A DNA stretch of 57,711 nucleotides from Bacteroides sp. (GTDB lineage: Bacteria; Bacteroidota; Bacteroidia; Bacteroidales; Muribaculaceae), in NCBI GenBank assembly GCA_014801225.1, contig JAAVEO010000029.1, forward strand, positions 1-57,711, written 5' to 3'. Below the pieces are notes generated by a model. The model had not been told where the DNA came from. It was given only the letters and a program-made list of their open reading frames with translations, and did no database searches. The translations under genes and the position numbers were made by a program. Of this stretch, positions 45,250 through 53,930 are shown piece after piece; the stretch's first letter is position 1; the number at the start of each line of letters is the position of its first letter.

Positions 45250-46083
45250 TTAAATATTTATCTGATTCAGGGTCATACGGAGCATTGTCAGATCGGAGAG
45301 CAGACGCTCTGCTTCGGAGAGGGGAAGCATATTGGCTCCGTCGCTCTTGGCTTGTGATGGGTCCGGGTGGGTCTCCATGAAGATTCCGTCAGCACCGGCT
45401 GCAATGGAGCTTCGTGCGATAGTGGATATCATCGCAGGTTTACCTCCGGTCACTCCCGAACTTTGATTGGGCTGCTGCAGCGAATGGGTCACGTCTACAA
45501 TCACCGGACATCCGCAACTCTCTTTCATCACCGGAATACCGCGCATATCCACGATAAGATCCTGATATCCGAACATTGTGCCGCGATCCGTGACGGCTAC
45601 CTGACTGTTGCCGCTTTCCACGACTTTATCCACAGCAAATTTCATAGACTCAGGAGCCAGGAATTGTCCCTTCTTGATGTTCACCATTTTTCCTGTCTTT
45701 GCGGCAGCCACAAGCAAATCTGTCTGACGGCAGAGGAAAGCAGGAATCTGAAGGATATCTACATATTCAGCTGCCATGGTACAATCCTCTACGCTGTGTA
45801 CGTCCGTCACGACCGGTATCCCGTAAGTGTCACTCACCTTGCGTAATATCTCCAAGGCCGGAATATCACCTATTCCCGTGAAGGAATCCAGGCGGCTGCG
45901 GTTGGCTTTACGATAACTACCCTTGAATACATACGGTATTTCAAGACGATCGGTAATCTCTTTGATGGCGCCGGCAATATCCATCGCCATACCCTCCCCC
46001 TCTATCACACAAGGGCCGGCAAGCAGAAAGAAATTATTGCTCCGGTTATTCTTAAGAAAATCTATAGTGTTTTCGCTTTTCAT
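45250..46083 (-). CDS. kdsA: 3-deoxy-D-manno-octulosonate-8-phosphate synthase
   Basis: A 277-aa enzyme condensing arabinose-5-phosphate and PEP into KDO-8-phosphate for LPS core. Signatures: FLLAGPCVIEGEGMAMDIA, VFKGSYRKANRSRLDSFTG, ILQIPAFLCRQTDLL, and the C-terminal IFMETHPDPSQAKSDG. The frame opens at 46116, but the ATG at 46081-46083 (MKSENTIDFL) clears the rsmE gene and gives the family length. The operon runs rsmE-kdsA-TPR. Confidence 0.95.
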   Translation of the reverse strand: MKSENTIDFLKNNRSNNFFLLAGPCVIEGEGMAMDIAGAIKEITDRLEIPYVFKGSYRKANRSRLDSFTGIGDIPALEILRKVSDTYGIPVVTDVHSVEDCTMAAEYVDILQIPAFLCRQTDLLVAAAKTGKMVNIKKGQFLAPESMKFAVDKVVESGNSQVAVTDRGTMFGYQDLIVDMRGIPVMKESCGCPVIVDVTHSLQQPNQSSGVTGGKPAMISTIARSSIAAGADGIFMETHPDPSQAKSDGANMLPLSEAERLLSDLTMLRMTLNQINI

Positions 46084-46096
46084 CTTGATATTAATT

Positions 46097-46843
46097 TTAT
46101 TTCTCAGCGTGTGCATGAGCTATATCATTTGCAATGTGCACACTTTGAAGTCCGTAGAGAGCGGCAGTCTCGGTGCGCAGACGCATCTCCCCGAATGTGG
46201 CGGCTGTAAATCCGGATTTCAATGCCATATCGATTTCTTCAGGTGAGAAGTCGCCTTCCGGTCCGATAAGAAGTACGGCATCACTGCCCGGAGCATACTC
46301 TCCCGCGAGGCTTCGACGCTCCACTTCATCACTGCAATAACCTACGAAACGCTGTTTGCCATCGCCTGCAGATACCGCTTCAGCCTCACCTTTAAGAAAC
46401 TCTTTGAGCTGTACAAAACCGTCAAACTGCGGAAGCGAAGCTTTCAGGCTTTGCTTCATGGCAGAGACAATTATTTTCTCCAGACGTTCGCAATTTACAT
46501 TTTTTCGTTCGCTATGCTCGCATTTCACGAGCACAATCCTGTCGACACCTACCTCCACTGCTTTTTCCAGCAGCCATTCGATACGGTCGATATTCTTTGT
46601 AGGCGCTACAGCAAGAGTCACCTTATGCCGTCTGGCCGGCTCCACATCCGTACGCTGCAGAATCCTCACTTTCGTATGCTTCGGATGAGCAAGCGTGATT
46701 TCACTGCGGAAGCGGTGGCCTCGGCCGTCCACGCTCTCTATCTCATCACCCTCCTTCAGACGCAGAACACGGCAGCAATGTCCTGATTCAGTCTCCGGCA
46801 GAGTCAGGGTCTCTTCTATATCGGGAGTATAAAATTGTATCAT
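46097..46843 (-). CDS. rsmE: 16S rRNA m3U1498 methyltransferase
   Basis: A 248-aa SPOUT methyltransferase that modifies U1498 of 16S rRNA. Typical motifs are ESGHCCRVLRLKEGDEIESVDG at the N-terminus, KNIDRIEWLLEKAVEVGVDRI, LLIGPEGDFSPEEID (knot motif) and LRTETAALYGLQ. The length is normal. kdsA begins 13 nt after its stop. Confidence 0.94.
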   Translation of the reverse strand: MIQFYTPDIEETLTLPETESGHCCRVLRLKEGDEIESVDGRGHRFRSEITLAHPKHTKVRILQRTDVEPARRHKVTLAVAPTKNIDRIEWLLEKAVEVGVDRIVLVKCEHSERKNVNCERLEKIIVSAMKQSLKASLPQFDGFVQLKEFLKGEAEAVSAGDGKQRFVGYCSDEVERRSLAGEYAPGSDAVLLIGPEGDFSPEEIDMALKSGFTAATFGEMRLRTETAALYGLQSVHIANDIAHAHAEK

Positions 46844-46875
46844 TTTACTTAAAAGTATACGTTCTCCGGATTAGG

Positions 46876-48231
46876 TTATAATTTCGGTTCGATCATTCCG
46901 TCGCCATCCCCCTCCATGATCTCGGCTTCTTTCCTACTGATTGACGGATGACTGTTATCACGGAAGATAAGAAGGAAGAGAATTCCAACAAGAAGAGCAT
47001 ATCCTGCGAAAATAAACCATGATATGCGCCATCCATGAAGCTGGTCTACGGGAGATGTCTGAGAATATACGAAATGATTCACAACCCATTGAGCTCCCAA
47101 TGTTCCTACCGATGCTCCGATACCGTTGGTCATGATCATGAAAAGTCCTTGAGCCGAACTGCGGATTGATGGATCTGTCTCACGGTCTACGTAAAGCGAG
47201 CCGGACACATTGAAAAAATCAAAAGCGATACCATACACGATCATTGACAGGATAAGAAGCCATACTCCCGAACCGGGGTCGCCGATTCCGAAAAATCCGA
47301 AGCGAAGCACCCATGCCAGCATTGACATAAGCATCACTCCCTTGATACCGAATCTCTTCAGACAGAAGGGTATGAGCAGAATGCAGAGAGTCTCGCTCAT
47401 CTGCGAGAGTGAGATAAGGAGATTGGCGTTTTTCGCGAAATAGTTGTCGGCATATTGCTCTACTTCCGAAAATCCGGTGATGAAGGGATTGCCGTATGAA
47501 TTTGTAATCTGAAGAGATACGCCGAGGAGCATCGAGAAAATGAAGAAGATTGCCATTTTCCGCTCTTTGAAGAGATTGAATGCTTTGAGACCTAATGCTT
47601 CGGCCATAGATTTGGATGATCCCCTGTTGATAGGGCAACTCGGCATTGTAAGAGAATAGAAGGAGAGAAGCACTCCGAACACGGCGGAGGTGAAGAACTG
47701 CATACAGTTGCTCTGGAACCCTGCGAAGTTAACAATCAACATCGCACAGATAAAGCCTACAGTGCCGAACACTCGTATAGGAGGGAAATGCTTCACCGTA
47801 TCCAATCCGGCTTTATTCAGCACGGAATAAGCTACGGAGTTTGCCAGACCTATTGTTGGCATATAGAACGCCACAGAAATGGTATAAAGGGTGAAAAGTG
47901 GTCCGAATTCCACCTGGTTGCCCACTTGTAGACAATATGTTCCGGCGGCCGTCATGAATATGGCGGCGATAAGATGGCAGATGCTGAGCATCTTCTGAGC
48001 TTGCACCCATCTGTCGGCAATGATGCCTATTACTGCAGGCATGAAAAGTGATACCAAGCCTTGGACAGTATAAAACAGGCCGATTTTTGTAGCGAGTCCG
48101 ACATGGCTGAGAAAGTTACCCATTGAAATGAGATAGGAACCCCATACTGCGAACTCAAGGAAATTCAACACAGTCAACCGGGTTTTTATACCCTTTCCTA
48201 CTGCTGTGCCGGTAGTGTCAGTTGTTTTCAT
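46876..48231 (-). CDS. Nucleoside permease (NupG/XapB-type MFS transporter)
   Basis: A 451-aa membrane protein with twelve helices. It closely resembles E. coli NupG, a nucleoside:H+ symporter: LNFLEFAVWGSYLISMGNFL, FYMPTIGLANSVAYSVLNKAG split around residues 120-140, ERKMAIFFIFSMLLG, and AFDFFNVSGSLYV. It would import nucleosides across the inner membrane. It has its own promoter 105 nt upstream; rsmE follows 32 nt downstream. Confidence 0.9.
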   Translation of the reverse strand: MKTTDTTGTAVGKGIKTRLTVLNFLEFAVWGSYLISMGNFLSHVGLATKIGLFYTVQGLVSLFMPAVIGIIADRWVQAQKMLSICHLIAAIFMTAAGTYCLQVGNQVEFGPLFTLYTISVAFYMPTIGLANSVAYSVLNKAGLDTVKHFPPIRVFGTVGFICAMLIVNFAGFQSNCMQFFTSAVFGVLLSFYSLTMPSCPINRGSSKSMAEALGLKAFNLFKERKMAIFFIFSMLLGVSLQITNSYGNPFITGFSEVEQYADNYFAKNANLLISLSQMSETLCILLIPFCLKRFGIKGVMLMSMLAWVLRFGFFGIGDPGSGVWLLILSMIVYGIAFDFFNVSGSLYVDRETDPSIRSSAQGLFMIMTNGIGASVGTLGAQWVVNHFVYSQTSPVDQLHGWRISWFIFAGYALLVGILFLLIFRDNSHPSISRKEAEIMEGDGDGMIEPKL

Positions 48232-48337
48232 TTCTTTTGCAGATGCTTCAAATTGAAGTTGTGGTTGACCTCCGTTGTTTATTCCCGGAAGATTTTACTC
48301 CGAGTGGAAGCCCCGACGGTAAGAGGGAGATTGTCTG

Positions 48338-48369
48338 CAAAGTTACAATTTTTACGTATTATCACCAAA
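48338..48369 (-). promoter_or_regulatory. Consensus promoter of the nucleoside permease gene
   Basis: TTTG (48366-48369) and TAACTTTG (48338-48345) on the minus strand are 20 nt apart. Confidence 0.75.
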
Positions 48370-48373
48370 CAAA

Positions 48374-48403
48374 AAACGCGACAGATTTTGAATCTGTCGC
48401 GTT
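48374..48403 (-). terminator. Terminator of tRNA-Met
   Basis: A 12-bp stem (AACGCGACAGATT and its complement) around a 3-nt loop, just after the tRNA, followed by TTTTTTG on the minus strand. Confidence 0.82.
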
Positions 48404-48411
48404 CTGCGTAG

Positions 48412-48485
48412 TAGCGGGATCGAGAATTGAACTCGAGACCTCCGGGTTATGAATCCGACGCTCTAACCAACTGAGCTATCCCGCC
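48412..48485 (-). tRNA. tRNA-Met (CAT)
   Basis: A 74-nt cloverleaf on the minus strand: acceptor GGCGGGA/TCCCGCT, D-arm GCTCAGTTGGTTAGAGC, anticodon loop TTCATAA (CAT), T-arm TCGAGTTCAATTCTCGA and discriminator A. The 5' pair is G-U, not the C-A mismatch of initiator tRNA, so it reads as elongator Met; tRNA-Ile with a modified C34 (lysidine) is also possible. CCA is not encoded. Confidence 0.93.
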
Positions 48486-48541
48486 ATATTTTCATTGCTT
48501 TCGGTTGTTTCAGCGTTGCCGTCCCTTCCGTTTTGCGAGTG

Positions 48542-48573
48542 CAAAGTTAGTACTATTCTGCGATGTGGCCAAA
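48542..48573 (-). promoter_or_regulatory. Consensus promoter of tRNA-Met
   Basis: TTTG (48570-48573) and TAACTTTG (48542-48549) on the minus strand are 20 nt apart. Confidence 0.75.
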
Positions 48574-48762
48574 TTTTTTGGTGAAAAAATTAAAGAAAAA
48601 TTTAATTTTTTTGCTAATCGATTGAAAAATCAGCTAAAATTATTTTATCCTATTTTGTATAATTTTGTCCTGGTAAGCACAGATTTTTTCTCAAAATTCG
48701 CTCAGACCGAATTTTTTGGTTAATTTTGTAATCTCTCCGAAGAACGATAATATAAGAGATTA

Positions 48763-49725
48763 ATGATAAAAAGAGATATATCACCCCTGTTATGGAGAAT
48801 TTTCCCCGTAGCCTTCTCTCTGCTGATGGGAGTCGCCCTTACAGGATGCTTTACAGGGGTGGAAGGTACCAAGAAAATAGAGCTCTCTCGCTCTGATAAG
48901 CACTCATCGCGGCGGAGTGCTTCCGAATCCTTGATGGATTCGGTGCAAGCTCTTCCGCTTTCAGCCTGGAAAAAGGGGCGCCCGTTCTATGTGGCCGACA
49001 ATCGACTGAGCCTAGTGCTTGTCCCGCGCGATGGTTTCTCTCTTGAAGCATCCGATTCGTTGGGTGGTCGCATCATACGCTTCGAGGGTGTCGGTTCCCG
49101 ACGTTTACCCGATGGTTCGGAAGCCGGAGTGCTCTCCTTTTCGTATGATGGACGTATCTACGACTACACTCTGTCCCGTTCGCTGAGATCCGCTATGGCT
49201 TCTACCCGAAGCGACGCTCTTCCGTTGATGACCGACCTTGATATGGTAACCCAAGCGGATAAATTGCTTAAAGGACGCCGCGTTTGGACACTCACAAATT
49301 TATGGTACACTCCTGATGGAGAACGTATGGTAGGGGAGAAGTTCGTTCCTGTCACCATCACCGGAGTCTCCACCGGTAATGAAGTGTTCCCGCTCGCAGT
49401 AAGCTTCGTCAACGATAAGGGCATCAAATCTGTGATGTATATGAATTTCGGCCATTCCGCGGCTGACAGCCGATCCTTTGATTCCCTCTTTTCACTATCT
49501 GATGTGAAAAGCCGGTATCCGAGAATACATTCCGATGTATGGCAACTCATTTGCCGAGGAACCGTGAAGCCAGGTATGAATAAGGAGGAATGTAGGTTGG
49601 CTCTCGGTGCTCCCGCGGATGTCTCTCCGGGCCACGACTGGAGTCGCACTGTTGATATCTGGAAATATACAGATGGTAGATATCTGGTATTTACCGATGG
49701 AGTCCTGACAGATTACCGCTTATAA
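48763..49725 (+). CDS. Lipoprotein with BamE/SmpA-like C-terminal region
   Basis: A 320-aa lipoprotein (lipobox GVALTGC). The main body (about 40-250) is not recognised. The last ~60 residues (VKPGMNKEECRLALGAP, DIWKYTDGRYLVFTDGVL) resemble the BamE/SmpA fold, which in BamE helps outer-membrane protein assembly. The resemblance is only local. A TAATTTTG -7 element at 48721-48728 precedes the gene. It may be envelope-related. Confidence 0.65.
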   Translation: MIKRDISPLLWRIFPVAFSLLMGVALTGCFTGVEGTKKIELSRSDKHSSRRSASESLMDSVQALPLSAWKKGRPFYVADNRLSLVLVPRDGFSLEASDSLGGRIIRFEGVGSRRLPDGSEAGVLSFSYDGRIYDYTLSRSLRSAMASTRSDALPLMTDLDMVTQADKLLKGRRVWTLTNLWYTPDGERMVGEKFVPVTITGVSTGNEVFPLAVSFVNDKGIKSVMYMNFGHSAADSRSFDSLFSLSDVKSRYPRIHSDVWQLICRGTVKPGMNKEECRLALGAPADVSPGHDWSRTVDIWKYTDGRYLVFTDGVLTDYRL

Positions 49726-49771
49726 TACTCCTTTCTTCTTATCTTATCGCCCTTGTAAAAAATTTACTCTA

Positions 49772-51568
49772 ATGGAATTTGAATATAATAAGGATATCAC
49801 CTCTCTCACCACGTTCGGCATCCCGGTGAAGACCGCTGTCTTCGCCGAATACACATCCGAAAAGGAATTGCTTAAGATTTCCCGTTCCCCGGAGTGGCTC
49901 GATAATGATGTGCTCCATATAGGAGGTGGTAGCAATCTCCTTTTTGTAAACGATTTCAAAGGTCTCGTTCTTCACTCCGGTATCAAAGGTATCGTGCGAT
50001 ATGATAAGGATCCCGACACTGTCTACGTTATAGCCGGAGCTGCAGAAAATTGGGCGAGATTTGTAGATTGGTGTGTTGCCGAGGGTCTGGCCGGATTGGA
50101 AAATCTTGCCGATATCCCCGGCGAGGTAGGTGCCGCTCCCGTGCAGAATGTGGGAGCCTATGGCGTCGAAGCCGGTGACCTTATCCATTCCGTAGAGTGC
50201 TTCGACACATTCACTCGCAAGACTGTCACCCTTCGTCATGACGAATGCCGCTTTGCTTATCGCGACAGTATGTTCAAGCATGAAGGGAAAGACCGTTATT
50301 ATGTGCTTCGTGTCAGTTTCAAACTCCGGCCCTCTCTTGAAGCCCGGAATATCTCTTACGGGCCCTTGCGCCGGCTTACGGAACAACTCGGCCGCAATCC
50401 CTCCATTAGTGAGGTGCTTGCGGAGATAAAGAAGATACGCGGAGCCAAACTTCCCGACCCGGCCGTTATCGGCAGTGCCGGCAGTTTCTTCAAGAATCCC
50501 GTGATAGGGGAGTTCCATTTCCGCGAACTCGATAATCTTCTTTGTGCCGAAGGCCTTGAGATTCCTCATTATCCCCAGCCGGATGGAAGCATCAAACTCG
50601 CGGCGGGATGGATGATAGAGAAAGCCGGACTCAAAGGTTATTGCATAGGAGGCGCACAAGTATATCCCGATCAATGCCTTGTGCTCGTCAATAAGGGGGG
50701 TGCCTCAACTGCTGATGTCGTGGCCCTCTCCCGCTACGTATGCGATAGGGTACAGGCCCGCTTCGGCATACGCCTTGAGAAAGAAGTCAACTTTATCGAT
50801 TCATCTTTCACCTTCCGTATGCTCGGGTCCGGTACCTCCAAAGGTGTTCCGGAGGTAGGGTGTATGTGTCCTGTATGCACATCCTCCGATATCCATGACA
50901 AACGTCGCCGCTGCTCCGCCCTTCTCCACGTTAAAGGGATGAATATCCTGATAGATCCCTCTCCCGATTTCCGTCAGCAGGCTCTTGATGCCGGTATCCG
51001 TTCACTCGATGCCGTGCTAATCACTCATTCCCATTTCGATCATATCGGAGGCCTGGAGGATCTCCGTCCGATAATCGGCGAACATCAGGTGCCTATATAT
51101 GTGCGTGAGGATGTTGCCGAAGATCTGCGTCGACGCCTCTATTATCTTTTCCGCGAAGATGCACCCCTTTATCCCGGGGCTGCCCCTCTCGATCTTCACG
51201 TGATTGATGATACTCCCTTCTCTATCAATGGTCTGACTGTAGAACCTATCAATGTGTTGCATGGCAAGAAGCCCATATTCGGATATCGTATCGGAGATTT
51301 CGCGTATATCACCGATGCCAAGAAGATAGAGGAGGAAGAGCGCGATAAGTTGCGCGATTTGAAACTCTTGATTGTGAATGCCTTGCGCCTTACCGACCAT
51401 TTCGCTCACTTTACTCTCGATGAGGCTCTTGAACTTATCCGCGATGTAAAACCCGAACGAGCCGTCCTGACTCACTTCAATCATGAGATCGGTCTTCACT
51501 CCGAAATACCCAATCTCCTTCCCCCAAATGTGATCCCGGGTTATGATGGTCTGGAAATAACACTTTGA
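49772..51568 (+). CDS. murB: UDP-N-acetylmuramate dehydrogenase fused to a metallo-beta-lactamase-fold hydrolase
   Basis: A 598-aa single frame. Residues 1-~344 are MurB (reduces UDP-GlcNAc-enolpyruvate with NADPH/FAD): LTTFGIPVKTAVFAEY, IGGGSNLLF, IPGEVGAAPVQNVGAYG, and the catalytic-Ser GSAGSFFKNP. Residues about 345-598 are an MBL-fold hydrolase like those next to murB in relatives: LGSGTSKGVPEVGCMCPVC, with metal ligands His419, His421, Asp423, His424 in THSHFDHIGG and LTHFNHE. In many Bacteroidales these are two genes; here no stop or plausible start is seen at the junction (EKEVNFIDSSFTFRML). It could be a true fusion or a strain-specific read-through mutation. A 12-bp hairpin follows the stop. 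Confidence 0.85.
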   Translation: MEFEYNKDITSLTTFGIPVKTAVFAEYTSEKELLKISRSPEWLDNDVLHIGGGSNLLFVNDFKGLVLHSGIKGIVRYDKDPDTVYVIAGAAENWARFVDWCVAEGLAGLENLADIPGEVGAAPVQNVGAYGVEAGDLIHSVECFDTFTRKTVTLRHDECRFAYRDSMFKHEGKDRYYVLRVSFKLRPSLEARNISYGPLRRLTEQLGRNPSISEVLAEIKKIRGAKLPDPAVIGSAGSFFKNPVIGEFHFRELDNLLCAEGLEIPHYPQPDGSIKLAAGWMIEKAGLKGYCIGGAQVYPDQCLVLVNKGGASTADVVALSRYVCDRVQARFGIRLEKEVNFIDSSFTFRMLGSGTSKGVPEVGCMCPVCTSSDIHDKRRRCSALLHVKGMNILIDPSPDFRQQALDAGIRSLDAVLITHSHFDHIGGLEDLRPIIGEHQVPIYVREDVAEDLRRRLYYLFREDAPLYPGAAPLDLHVIDDTPFSINGLTVEPINVLHGKKPIFGYRIGDFAYITDAKKIEEEERDKLRDLKLLIVNALRLTDHFAHFTLDEALELIRDVKPERAVLTHFNHEIGLHSEIPNLLPPNVIPGYDGLEITL

Positions 51569-51569
51569 T

Positions 51570-51600
51570 TCTCTCGTCCTGAATCTTTCAGGACGAGAAA
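51570..51600. terminator. Hairpin after murB-MBL
   Basis: Stem TTCTCGTCCTGAA/TTCAGGACGAGAA around a 2-4-nt loop, 1-30 nt past the stop. The T-run is weak, so it may be an RNA-stabilising hairpin or a terminator. Confidence 0.6.
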
Positions 51601-51726
51601 TGGGAGGAAAGATAATTTCCTATGGTTTTAGCGTTATATAGATAGAATCCTTACTCAATCTATATTCTCTCACCTCTCTCCATGTCTCTCACATTATCCT
51701 CTTAAGAAAGGATTCTTATTAAAAAT

Positions 51727-52866
51727 ATGAAAAAGTATTACCAATTTTCACCATATCGTATCCTCGTCGGCCTCATAACCGTGCTGGCAATCTTTGCGCC
51801 CGTTGCCGGGCGAGCAGAGACCGTAAGCCAGAAGGAGGCCTCGAAGATAGCCCACGCTTTTTTCAATCAGGCCGCCGGACAGGTGATGGGCGCCCCCAAG
51901 ATGGTATATAACGGGCGGCGTCTCACCACCGAACGCCTCTTCGTGCCCTTCTATGTCTACAATAATCCGGCCGGAGGATTTGTAATTATTTCGGCGGAGA
52001 ATAAAGCATTCCCGATTTTGGGCTACTCCCTTAAGGAGAGTTTCGATCCTGATCATATCGGAGATAAGGAGAAAGCCCTGCTTACGGGATATGCGCGTGA
52101 TATAGAGTATATCCGCTTCGACAGCCGTGTGCCTGAACAGGCGATAGCCGCTTGGGGCAATATACCCGGTTATATAGCCTCTGTGCTTGATGCCCGGTCA
52201 GAAGTCACTGACCCCGCTTATGATATGGAGGAGGCCGCCGAGACTATCGATCGTCTTGCCGACTCCCCCGTAATCGACCGCTTCTCATCCGATATGTTCA
52301 CCCCCGATCAATGGAAAGAGATGGTGGATGATGAATTTGGAGCCCGAAGAAGTGTTATTCTCGGTCTTGTGAGCGGTCAGCGCCTGCTTCCCGTCATAGT
52401 CCACGGGCATAGCGGCGACTATTACCGTATCCAACTCGACAACCGCAATCAATGGATGATGCGGCTCATGGCCACAGAGTTCCTGAGCGACGGACAAGTA
52501 GCCATGCTCTCAGATCCTCACCCCATTCCGGAAGAGGAGGAGGAAGCGGCTCCCTTTGCTTTCTATGACGATATCCTCGCCGGAATGAAGGCGGAAGAGG
52601 CGCCCCGCTCCCTGCAACTTGATGAATTGCTTCACCCCTCCGAACCTCAACTGAAGGCTATCGGAGCCGGACGATTTGAGATAAGTTTTCCGGAGAACGT
52701 GGTGTTGGCACGTGTGTATAATCTTGACGGCTCGATGATAGAGCGTTACACCTTCCGCGACACCAATATCGGACATGTGGATATCTCCGGCCATCCGAAC
52801 GGTTTCTATTTCGTTCTTTTCAATGGTGAGAGCGGCACTCCCTACGGCCTTAAGCTCTTCCGATAA
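51727..52866 (+). CDS. Secreted Spi-domain (C10 protease propeptide-like) protein
   Basis: A 379-aa exported protein. It has a signal peptide (VGLITVLAIFAPVAGRAE) and a Spi/PrtT-type propeptide domain (about 30-140: EASKIAHAFFNQAAG, VPFYVYNNPAGGFVIISAENKAFPILGYS). The streptopain (C10) catalytic Cys/His segments that normally follow are absent. The middle (160-310) is unfamiliar. The last ~60 residues (VVLARVYNLDGSMIERYTF... GFYFVLFNGESG) resemble a T9SS-type sorting domain. It may be a stand-alone protease inhibitor or degenerate protease. Confidence 0.65.
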   Translation: MKKYYQFSPYRILVGLITVLAIFAPVAGRAETVSQKEASKIAHAFFNQAAGQVMGAPKMVYNGRRLTTERLFVPFYVYNNPAGGFVIISAENKAFPILGYSLKESFDPDHIGDKEKALLTGYARDIEYIRFDSRVPEQAIAAWGNIPGYIASVLDARSEVTDPAYDMEEAAETIDRLADSPVIDRFSSDMFTPDQWKEMVDDEFGARRSVILGLVSGQRLLPVIVHGHSGDYYRIQLDNRNQWMMRLMATEFLSDGQVAMLSDPHPIPEEEEEAAPFAFYDDILAGMKAEEAPRSLQLDELLHPSEPQLKAIGAGRFEISFPENVVLARVYNLDGSMIERYTFRDTNIGHVDISGHPNGFYFVLFNGESGTPYGLKLFR

Positions 52867-52951
52867 TTCTTTGTGTAATCAACATTTATTTTCCAATAAA
52901 GCCCTTGCGATATAGGGTAGTGTCTAAGGCACATTTATCAACTAAACTCTA

Positions 52952-53230
52952 ATGAAAAGTCTTCTAAAGTCGAAGGCATGCGCCTGGGGCGCCCTTCTTC
53001 TTGTGGTGCTCCTCATAATCTTCACATTCTCCATGCGCAAAGCCGCCTGGTGGATGTTTATAGATATCTTCTTTTTCTTCATGGCCGCTTTCAGCCACAT
53101 GATAGCGCTTACCATCGCTAATCTGAATCGTCCGGCATCCTCGAAATTGGATTCCCTGGCAATGTGGATGTTGATTTTGGCTGTCTTGGCCTTTATCGGA
53201 GAGTTTGTGGCATTACAAATCTTATTTTGA
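52952..53230 (+). CDS. Small membrane protein (three helices)
   Basis: A 92-aa protein with three hydrophobic helices (WGALLLVVLLIIFTFSM, WWMFIDIFFFFMAAFSHMIAL, MWMLILAVLAFIGEFVALQIL) and a polar loop. It starts 85 nt after the Spi gene and is followed 6 nt later by ruvX; it is probably cotranscribed with ruvX. Function unknown. Confidence 0.7.
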   Translation: MKSLLKSKACAWGALLLVVLLIIFTFSMRKAAWWMFIDIFFFFMAAFSHMIALTIANLNRPASSKLDSLAMWMLILAVLAFIGEFVALQILF

Positions 53231-53236
53231 GAGAAT

Positions 53237-53656
53237 ATGGGAAGAGTGCTTGCCATCGACTATGGCCGTAAGCGTTGCGGAGTAGCCGTGACGGATATCC
53301 TTCAGATTGCCGCCAACGGACTCCCTACGATTCCCAGCGGCCAACTGATTGAGTTCCTCACTGATTATTGTAGCCGTGAGCAGGTGGAGAGAATTGTAGT
53401 GGGTTTGCCGAAGACCCTCTCCGGCCAACCCTCGGAGAGCATGCGATATATCACTCCTTTTCTCAACCGTCTGCGCAAACTGATGCCTGAGATGCCCGTC
53501 GAGATGTTCGACGAGCGCTTCACGTCAACCATCGCTCATCGCGAGATGATTGCCGCCGGCGTCAAGAAGAAAGACCGCCAACGCAAGGAGCTCGCCGACG
53601 AGACAGCCGCCGTCATCATCCTCACCGACTGGCTCAATTCCCGCCGCTTCATATGA
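53237..53656 (+). CDS. ruvX: Putative Holliday junction resolvase (YqgF/RuvX)
   Basis: A 139-aa RNase H-like protein. It has MGRVLAIDYGRKRCGVAVTD (first catalytic Asp), IVVGLPKTLSGQPSES, FDERFTSTIAHREM and KKDRQRKELADETAAVIILTDWL. The length is normal. It acts on rRNA processing or Holliday junctions in the family. The stop overlaps the 3' end of the S8 pseudogene by 8 nt (convergent). Confidence 0.92.
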   Translation: MGRVLAIDYGRKRCGVAVTDILQIAANGLPTIPSGQLIEFLTDYCSREQVERIVVGLPKTLSGQPSESMRYITPFLNRLRKLMPEMPVEMFDERFTSTIAHREMIAAGVKKKDRQRKELADETAAVIILTDWLNSRRFI

Positions 53657-53930
53657 GAATCTTGACAGTGTGTATGGATGAAGAACTTAGATGGCGAATT
53701 ATATAAACACCTCTTTCTCTAACATTGATTTCAGAAAGAGGAATAATCACTTCATTGGAAAGACCATCCACTTCTCTTATTCCAAGCAGATTTCCTTTTA
53801 TATCATATAGTTCGATGCGCCCGGCTTCCTCATAGCGTATGGTAAGATTGTCACCGTCTACCCATGCAGCCATTTGAGAATCTTTCAAAGAAACTTTCTT
53901 TTCTTCCGCTACTTTCTTCGCCCGAATGTA
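53649..53930 (-). pseudogene. C-terminal remnant of an S8-type surface protease
   Basis: Ninety-three codons in frame with the upstream gene (53931-54734) after its TAA stop: YIRAKKVAEEKKVSLKDSQ then MAAWVDGDNLTIRYEEAGR and the final GVYIIRHLSSSSIHTVKILI. This tail resembles a T9SS-type sorting domain. The catalytic domain of the protease is missing between the two parts. An ATG (MKDSQ) at 53888 would give a 79-aa peptide, but it has no visible promoter. Confidence 0.6.

Noticed and set aside
48505..48723. 72-codon plus-strand frame between tRNA-Met and the lipoprotein gene
   Set aside because: It is AT-rich, overlaps the tRNA promoter, and the composition (many Phe/Lys/Asn) looks like non-coding DNA.
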